A stretch of DNA of 64,000 nt from Linanthus parryae (taxonomy: Eukaryota; Streptophyta; Magnoliopsida; Ericales; Polemoniaceae). The notes under the pieces are model-generated. The model saw only the letters and a program-made list of their open reading frames with translations. It was not told the origin of the DNA and ran no database searches. The position numbers and the translations under genes are program-made. Location of the stretch: assembly GCA_023055425.1 (NCBI GenBank), contig JALGPY010000009.1, positions 35,569,275-35,633,274 on the forward strand, in the 5' to 3' direction. Each line of letters opens with the position of its first letter. Within the stretch, counting starts at the first letter, position 1. Positions 58,601 through 64,000 of the stretch are shown here, piece after piece.

Positions 58601-59821
58601 GATGTTTCTAATGCCTTTCTACATGGCTCTTTGGATGAAGAGGTTTATATGGTGCAGCCTCAGGGCTTTGAAAGTTCAGAAAACCCTCACTTTGTTTGTA
58701 AACTTCACAAATCTCTTTATGGACTGAAACAGGCCCCCAGATCATGGTACACAATGCTAAGCACTTATCTTCTCTCTTATGGTTTTATGCTTAGCAAAGC
58801 TGACACTTCAATGTTTGTTCTGAGGACTTCTGCTTCTATGATCATTGTACTAGTCTATGTGGATGACATTTTAGTCACTAGGAGTGACTCTAAGGCAGTT
58901 CAAACTCTTATTTCTGCTATGAGTAGTGTCTTTGCCATGAAGGATCTGGGTGATCTTTCTTATTTTTTGGGAATCCAGGTCACTCCTACTTCTCAAGGTT
59001 TGCAGCTTACTCAGTCTAAATATGCTTCAGAACTGCTTGACAAAGCTGGCATGTCCTCTTGTAAGCCTTGTGCTACACCATGTTCTACCAAATTACCAGC
59101 TTCCACCACTGTAAATTCTTCTTTGTTTGCTGATACTACATGGTTCAGAAGCATAGTTGGTGGTCTACAATACCTCACTATTACTAGACCTGATCTTCAG
59201 TTTGCAGTTAACTCCATTTGTCAACATATGCATCAACCACTTCAGTCTCATTTTCTTCAGCTTAAGAGGATTCTTAGATATGTTCAAGGAACTCTGCATC
59301 ATGGTCTATTTTTCAGCAAGAGCTCTTTTCATCTCACTGCCTACTCAGATGCAGATTGGGCAGGGGATCCCTATACAAGGAGATCTACTACTGGTTTTTG
59401 CATTTTTCTGGGTACAAATCTCATTTCATGGACTTCTAAGAAGCAGCACACAGTGTCCAGGTCTTCCACTGAAGCTGAGTACAGGGCTCTTGCTTCAACT
59501 GCTGCTGAATTTAATTGGTTAAAATTTCTCTTCAGAGATCTGGGTATAGCTCTTCCTTCTCTTCCAGTTCTCCTGTGTGACAATCTTTCTGCTATTGCTC
59601 TGGCTAGTAATCCAGTCTTTCATGCCAGAACTAAGCATATAGAAGTGGACTTTCATTATATTAGAGAACAGGTTGCAGCCAAACAACTTCACTTGTATCA
59701 TGTTTCAAGTGCTTCTCAGCTTACTAATGTTTTTACAAAGGCTCTCAATGCTCCCCAGTTCACACCTTTTCTTTCCAAGCTTCAAGTATTTGCAGACTCT
59801 CAGCTTGAGGGGGCATGTTAA
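55629..59821 (+). pseudogene. copia gag-pol polyprotein of element D, one nonsense codon and one frameshift
   Basis: Starts at ATG 55629 (MADLLPEG). Gag: LDGTNYMIWKAQL at the N-terminus, CCHC knuckle CQICGRKRHTALDC near 56532. Protease LLDTGANNHVT near 56680. Integrase HSDVWGPSP, RTDNGSEF and QNGRVERKHR. RT with NAFLHGSLDEEVYM and YVDDILVT (58855-58880). RNase H with SSTEAEYRALA and a C-terminus that ends inside the 3' LTR (TAA 59819-59821). Breaks: TAA at 55995-55997 in gag, and a frame change at the run of eight C at 57562-57569, between the integrase Asp and Glu residues. It is otherwise open. The LTTG-like position after YVDDILV reads TRSDS, an unusual Arg. Confidence 0.92.
59807..59815 (+). 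other. polypurine tract of element D
   Basis: GAGGGGGCA next to the 3' LTR; it overlaps the end of the pol frame. Confidence 0.8.
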
Positions 59822-60047
59822 GCAAGAGGGTAGGCAGGTGCAGTTTATCAAACATGTGTTGCTGTGTCATAACAGCATTACTGTAAAGATTAGGGCTGCT
59901 GTGTAATTAGGTGCATGTATATAAGCACCTTTCTGTAACAGAATTTAGTTAATGGAATCATTAATTGTTTTTCCCTCTTTTCTCTCTTTCTCAGTTCTCT
60001 TCTTCTTCTTCTTCCTCAGGATCTGTACATGGTGTTCATCTTCTACA
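59816..60047 (+). repeat. 3' LTR of element D (232 bp)
   Basis: TGTTAAGC to CTTCTACA, uninterrupted, followed by TTATT (60048-60052). It contains the original single TAGGG (59891-59895) that the array duplicated. Confidence 0.95.
59909..59930 (+). promoter_or_regulatory. TATA box in the loop of a hairpin, element D LTR
   Basis: AGGTGC and GCACCT pair perfectly around ATGTATATAA, so the TATA box is the loop. The 5' LTR has the same structure at 55082-55103. Likely core promoter. Confidence 0.6.
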
Positions 60048-60052
60048 TTATT

Positions 60053-60556
60053 GATCATCATAACCCAAAGAGTATCAACTAAGAGCAGAATTTTAATTGG
60101 ATGGGTGGTGAAGGTGGTTGCTCTCGTGGTGTTGGGGTTGTTCTTGGGGGAAACTAAGAGCATATGAATGCTCTAGAATCTCTTGCACCAACTGAACTGG
60201 TTCAGTTTTAAGGTGGGTAGTTTTAAATAGGCTATTATGGGTTTTTAGGCATTTGACACCTCACAAGATGAGGTGTCCTTAATGTAGTAGGTAAATGACA
60301 CCTCATAGGGGAGAAATTATAAATTCCACAAAGTTTAGGGTAGCAAACGTAATTTAAAGGTCTTTATTTAATTTCTGAAATTTACCCATCAATACATTAT
60401 TTTGAGATATCCAGACCTCAATACTATACTTTGATGTCAATTCACAGTTCAAGACTCTTCTTGGGATGCTAGATAAAAATAAATATCATCTACATAATAG
60501 CCCCAAACTTTTAAAATATAAGATTTTGAACCCTTATAAATTTCTAGGGTGTTACA
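60053..60556 (-). repeat. LTR of element F, last piece
   Basis: Runs from the D target duplication to AGGGTGTTACA at 60556, which mirrors the TGTAACACCC start at 11859. On the minus strand it begins TGTAACACCCTAG and contains an AAAGTTTGGGGCTATTATG patch common at the start of gypsy LTRs of this sort. No gene. Confidence 0.5.
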
Positions 60557-60948
60557 GGTGGTACGTGCACAACATCCTGTGGTCTATAGTACATTTGTTG
60601 TTGACGACGATGATACTGTTGAGTCTATGCTACATATTGTGGGAGATGGCGTACTCAGGCATGTTGATCTTTATTTGGAATTTTGTGGCGGAGGGCCAGA
60701 GCATGGGCTGGGTGATGGAGATGATCCAACATTGGGTACTTTTGTTTCGCTGCTCTCTCAGGTAACTGAAGATGCATTACGGCAGCCTTTGTCACCAGTT
60801 CCAACATTTGAGGGTGGTATGTCCTTTCCTGACTCTGGAGTTTCTGCCTATGAGACGACCACCTACGTTCCTCCAACTCAAAATCTATGTCAAAAATCTC
60901 TTAGCAATACGATGGGTTCACAACTGAATTTTGAAGAACCACATAATT

Positions 60949-60950
<2 letters not shown>

Positions 60951-61034
<84 letters not shown>
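60951..61034 (+). repeat. GAT microsatellite, 28 units
   Basis: An uninterrupted (GAT)28 encoding poly-Asp in the MULE frame; on the other strand it would read poly-His. Uninterrupted length suggests recent slippage. Confidence 0.97.
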
Positions 61035-61035
<1 letters not shown>

Positions 61036-62561
61036 GTGATAACGTTTTTGCTCCATGTGGTATGTTGACAGGAGATGGTCTCTCCACTGAAGAACTAGAT
61101 CATGATGATGGGGAAGAGTTCTTTGAAGAAGCAATTGATGATGACTGGAACGATGAGGAAGACGGATTAGGAGTGGGAGATGGTGATACAAGTGCTCCTG
61201 ATGTACCGATCCGTATGCATGTGCCTAGGTCCACTACATGTTCACAGGTTGATATGGAGGCGATAGACTGTAGTTCTGATGGTGCATGAAGTCCATACCA
61301 TCTGGGATCCGAGTGGAATCCAGAAACAGAAGAAGTAGTTGTTGGACTAATGTTTCCTGATAAACAGAGCCTCCAACAGTCAATGAAGGTGTATTATCTT
61401 TCCAAGAATCGAAAATTTTGTTCTCCTAAATCAGACGCGACTAGATTGAATCTGATATTCCTTAAGAGTACTGAAGGAAAATGTAGTTGGCGAGTTTGGG
61501 CAAGGAGCAAGAAACGTTTTGGAGGGCAATGGAAAATTACAAGATACAAAGGGCCGCATACATGCTTGTATATGATAGAGGGCTCTGACCACACTCAAAT
61601 GACATCTAAATTTGTGTCTCAATTAATTGAGCCACGAGTTCGAGTTAATCCTAATATGACAGTTGCTCAAATAGTCAATTCATACAAGAGAAACAAGTTT
61701 CATCTCAAAAAAGAAAGCTCGCATTGCCAAAAATACAGCCATCCAACAAGTGTTTGGAAATTGGGAGGATTCTTATCAGGAGTTGCCAAGGTTCATGCTT
61801 ACAATGCAAAAGTATAACCCTCGAACAGCTGTTGTCTTCGAACGTGCACCAGTAAGACCCGATGTTTTCATGTTTCTCTATGTATTTGGGCTTTGAAGGG
61901 CTCCATTGAAAGCTTTAATCACTGTAGACCATTGGTTGCTATTGATGGTACTTTTCTCACTGGAAAATACAAGGGTATTTTACTTATTGCTAATAGCATA
62001 GACGCGAATGGTCAGATATCTCCTCTTGCTTTCGCGGTTGTTGACACAGAATCGGAGGATAGTTGGGGGTTCTTCCTTAGGTGTTTGAGGACACATGTTG
62101 CAAAAACGCGTGTGGGCATATGCTTGATTTCAGACAGAAGTAATGCAATCAAAGCTGCTCTGGGTAGACGTCGAAATGGTTGGGCCGACCAGCCTTTTCA
62201 AGTATTTCGTTGTCATTGCATCAGACACTACAGAGGAAATTTTGAAAAACGCTTTAAATGTGCAATGATTGGTGATTTGATGGAGCAAGCAGCGCGAAAG
62301 CATCAGGTTAGGAAATTTGAGAGAGTCATGGAAACCATCAAGTCCACAAATGAAGAAGCTGAGCAATGGTTGTGGACTAATTGCCCTGTGGAAAAGTAGA
62401 CGTTGTCTCATGACAAGGGGAGACGATATGGCCACCTCACAACCAACCTAGTTGAATCATTTAATTCACTACTGAAGCGTGCACGAGCGTTACCTATAAC
62501 GGCCATGGTCGAATCAATTTTTTCCAAGCTCTCTGAATTCCTTGCGCATAGAAATAAGCAG

Positions 62562-62655
62562 GTAAGTTATTTTAACGTTCTGAAATGACTTCTTTCGAAT
62601 TAGTTATTATTGATTTATCTTATCTGATTATAATATTTAAATTATTAATGAACAG
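62562..62655 (+). other. probable intron in the MULE gene (94 bp)
   Basis: CAG|GTAAGT donor and AACAG acceptor with an AT-rich interior. Transposase-like protein text stops at the donor and resumes just after the acceptor, shifted by one base. Confidence 0.55.
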
Positions 62656-63025
62656 TGCTGCATTGGAGGAGTCACAAATGGCAGTCACTCCTCGGGTTCA
62701 CAAACAAATTAGTGGCCGGCAAAAGAAGGCCGGTAGTCATACTCTAAAGCCACACCATATGAATCAAGGGGTCTACACTGTCGTAACACAACGAATACCA
62801 AGGAGTGGTGGAAACCTCCAAACTGTGAAGTTATCCGAGCATTATTGTTCATGTGGAAAGTGGGCTATCTATCAGATGTCATGTTCTCATGTAATTTCGG
62901 TGTGTCAAAAACTATGATACAATTGGAAGCAGTATGTTGGGGATGAGTTATATGCTAGAACTTGGAAGAAGATTTATGAACACACCATATCATTGTGCGA
63001 GGTGGTAGGAGTTCGAACCACCTAG

Positions 63026-63528
63026 ATTACAATATTTTTCAATAATATTTACAGATATTTAAATTGAATGACAATATCTTTTAATGATATTTAAATATAT
63101 TTCCTGACCTATCCGGGCTGCCCATAATTGAGAGAAACCCCAACATTTTAAAAAGAGTTGCATTTTAAGATTTTGTGTTAAAATGGTGATATTTTGAGAT
63201 TTTTAGTACTAAAGAAGGATATTTTGGGAAATTCCTCGGGATTGATGTATCGTTTTGGAGGAGAAAATAAAATACATCAAAGAGAGATGACAAAAGCAGT
63301 GGTTGAGATGGGCATAGATACAGGTGGTTGAGATGGGCATAGAAAATGCTTAATGAAGTTAATTTTATTAGCTCCACGACAAATTTTCCATCAGAAGGTC
63401 TATCGTTTGTATATTGCTCCATAGGCCGTTTAGAAGAGTTTCATGACAAACTTTTCACTCAATGGCCAGGTTAGATCACTTTTGAGGTATTTAATGACAG
63501 CCTTATTGACAAGCTTTTTAACTTGATG
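63026..63528. other. unassigned AT-rich sequence
   Basis: No gene or element recognised. A short duplication of GGTTGAGATGGGCATAGA lies at about 63301-63343. It may be the 3' flank of the MULE. Confidence 0.5.
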
Positions 63529-64000
63529 CGGCAAGAAGAACCCAGAAACCAAGACCAGAAGCACGGCAGAAGCAAGAGAGAATCACAGCAGAGGCAGCGA
63601 GCAAATCAAAGAAGAAGAAGAGAAGAAACGGAGGAGGTAGAAGAATCGCACGAAATCCATGCCAGAGGGTCTTCTCACTTCTGTTCGCTGATTTAGGCTG
63701 GGGGGAAGATTTCAATTTGGGAGAAGATAAAGAAAACAAAAGGCACGGGGTTCTCTCATGTATAACAGCAGCAGGGGTTGAGAGAGACTCCAACAATCTT
63801 GGAGGGGCTTAAGTAAAAAAAGAAGAAGTTTTACTCCAAGGAATAACGGGGTCTGTTGCTAATTGACGGGCAGGAGAATAGAAGAAAGGGGCTGTTTTAA
63901 CATGACCTATTCACGCCATCGTTCTACACACTGGAAAACGCATAGAAGAGCAGACGAAGAAAGAGACGAAGACAAAGCTCCAATTCGGCGTTTGATCTCT
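63529..64000 (+). repeat. second copy of the gypsy LTR segment, cut by window end
   Basis: Closely matches 9213-9670 of the gypsy LTR, from GCGGCA to GGCGTTTGATCTCT, in the same orientation. It has a short insertion near 63629 (GGAGGAGGTAGAAG). It starts abruptly without the TGATAACC end, so it is a 5'-truncated LTR or a fragment. Confidence 0.8.

Larger units (their letters stand above)
20847..60047 (+). mobile_element. Ty1/copia retrotransposon D, 5' LTR split by the 34-kb array
   Basis: 5' LTR in two pieces (20847-20926 and 55069-55220), primer site 55221-55232, gag-pol 55629-59821, polypurine tract 59807-59815 and 3' LTR 59816-60047. Removing the array and one copy of its TAGGG duplication restores a 232-bp LTR, exactly the length of the 3' LTR. 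The two LTRs differ at about three positions. The small LTR and the RT text suggest an Ale/Retrofit-like lineage, with low certainty. The element sits in the LTR of F. Confidence 0.93.
60557..63025 (+). pseudogene. MULE (MuDR-type) transposase pseudogene, 5' end lost to element F
   Basis: Order: N-terminal region with an acidic poly-Asp run (60951-61034); a Mutator DNA-binding domain at about 61350-61700 (CSWRVWARSKKR, KGPHTC); the MULE transposase core at 61893-62396 with AIDGTFLTGKYKG, DSWGFFLRCL and LISDRSNAI, where the two Asp are likely catalytic; NLVESFN at about 62450; and a SWIM zinc finger YCSCGKW..SCSH near 62850. Breaks: TGA 61287-61289, +1 in an A run near 61705, -1 near 61888 (the two shifts cancel), TAG 62397-62399 (Trp), and TGA 62915-62917 (probably from CGA). 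The likely original stop is TAG 63023-63025. A GT-AG intron is likely at 62562-62655, but joining there is one base out of phase, so a further indel or another junction is implied. No terminal inverted repeats were found. A domesticated relative is possible, but the breaks make a dead gene far more likely. Confidence 0.87.

Noticed and set aside
60901..61191. Minus-strand frame with a long poly-His tract
   Set aside because: Antisense reading of the GAT repeat in the MULE gene; no independent coding signal.

Overview
This window is plant nuclear DNA (angiosperm, probably a eudicot; the species cannot be told from the sequence). It is almost entirely transposable elements. The evidence is plant-type Ty1/copia and Ty3/gypsy coding regions, initiator-Met tRNA primer binding sites, a MULE transposase relic with a GT-AG intron, and no recognisable host gene. 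There is no sign of prokaryotic, organellar or CRISPR sequence.

Layout. (1) 1-3668: 5' part of a minus-strand Angela-like copia copy ('copy 0'), with degraded gag, leader, primer site and one LTR. It sits in (2) 3669-10536: the 3' part of a gypsy Athila/Tat-like element that has Gag and protease but no reverse transcriptase, followed by a long LTR. (3) 10537-11858 and LTR pieces 11859-14151, 19617-20846 and 60053-60556: a degraded minus-strand gypsy-type element ('F') whose roughly 4 kb LTR is split by later insertions. (4) 14152-19611: copia element C, nearly intact, TSD AAATT. (5) 20847-60047: copia element D, TSD TTATT, whose 232-bp 5' LTR is split by (6) 20927-55063: a tandem array of an Angela-like copia element on the minus strand, five LTRs alternating with four internal regions, bounded by a single TSD (TAGGG). 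(7) 28958-33337: element E, a non-coding LTR element with almost identical LTRs, TSD GGGAG, inside the second LTR of the array. (8) 60557-63025: a broken MULE (MuDR-type) transposase gene that F entered. (9) 63529-64000: part of another LTR of the gypsy family in (2).

History. The nesting MULE <- F <- D <- array <- E is five levels deep. By-eye LTR divergence falls in the same order (D about 1.3%, array outer LTRs about 0.5%, E at most one length difference). C and D entered F's LTR independently.

Most interesting is the array. A single TSD encloses four full internal regions and five LTRs. The outer LTRs (1, 5) and the gag regions of units 1 and 4 carry one set of variants, while LTRs 2-4 and units 2-3 carry another. 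This pattern points to homologous recombination, possibly integration of extrachromosomal circles, rather than independent insertions. All four units also share an in-frame UAG between Gag and the protease DTG motif. Unit 2 has no other visible break in its reading frame. Divergence counts were made by eye and are approximate.
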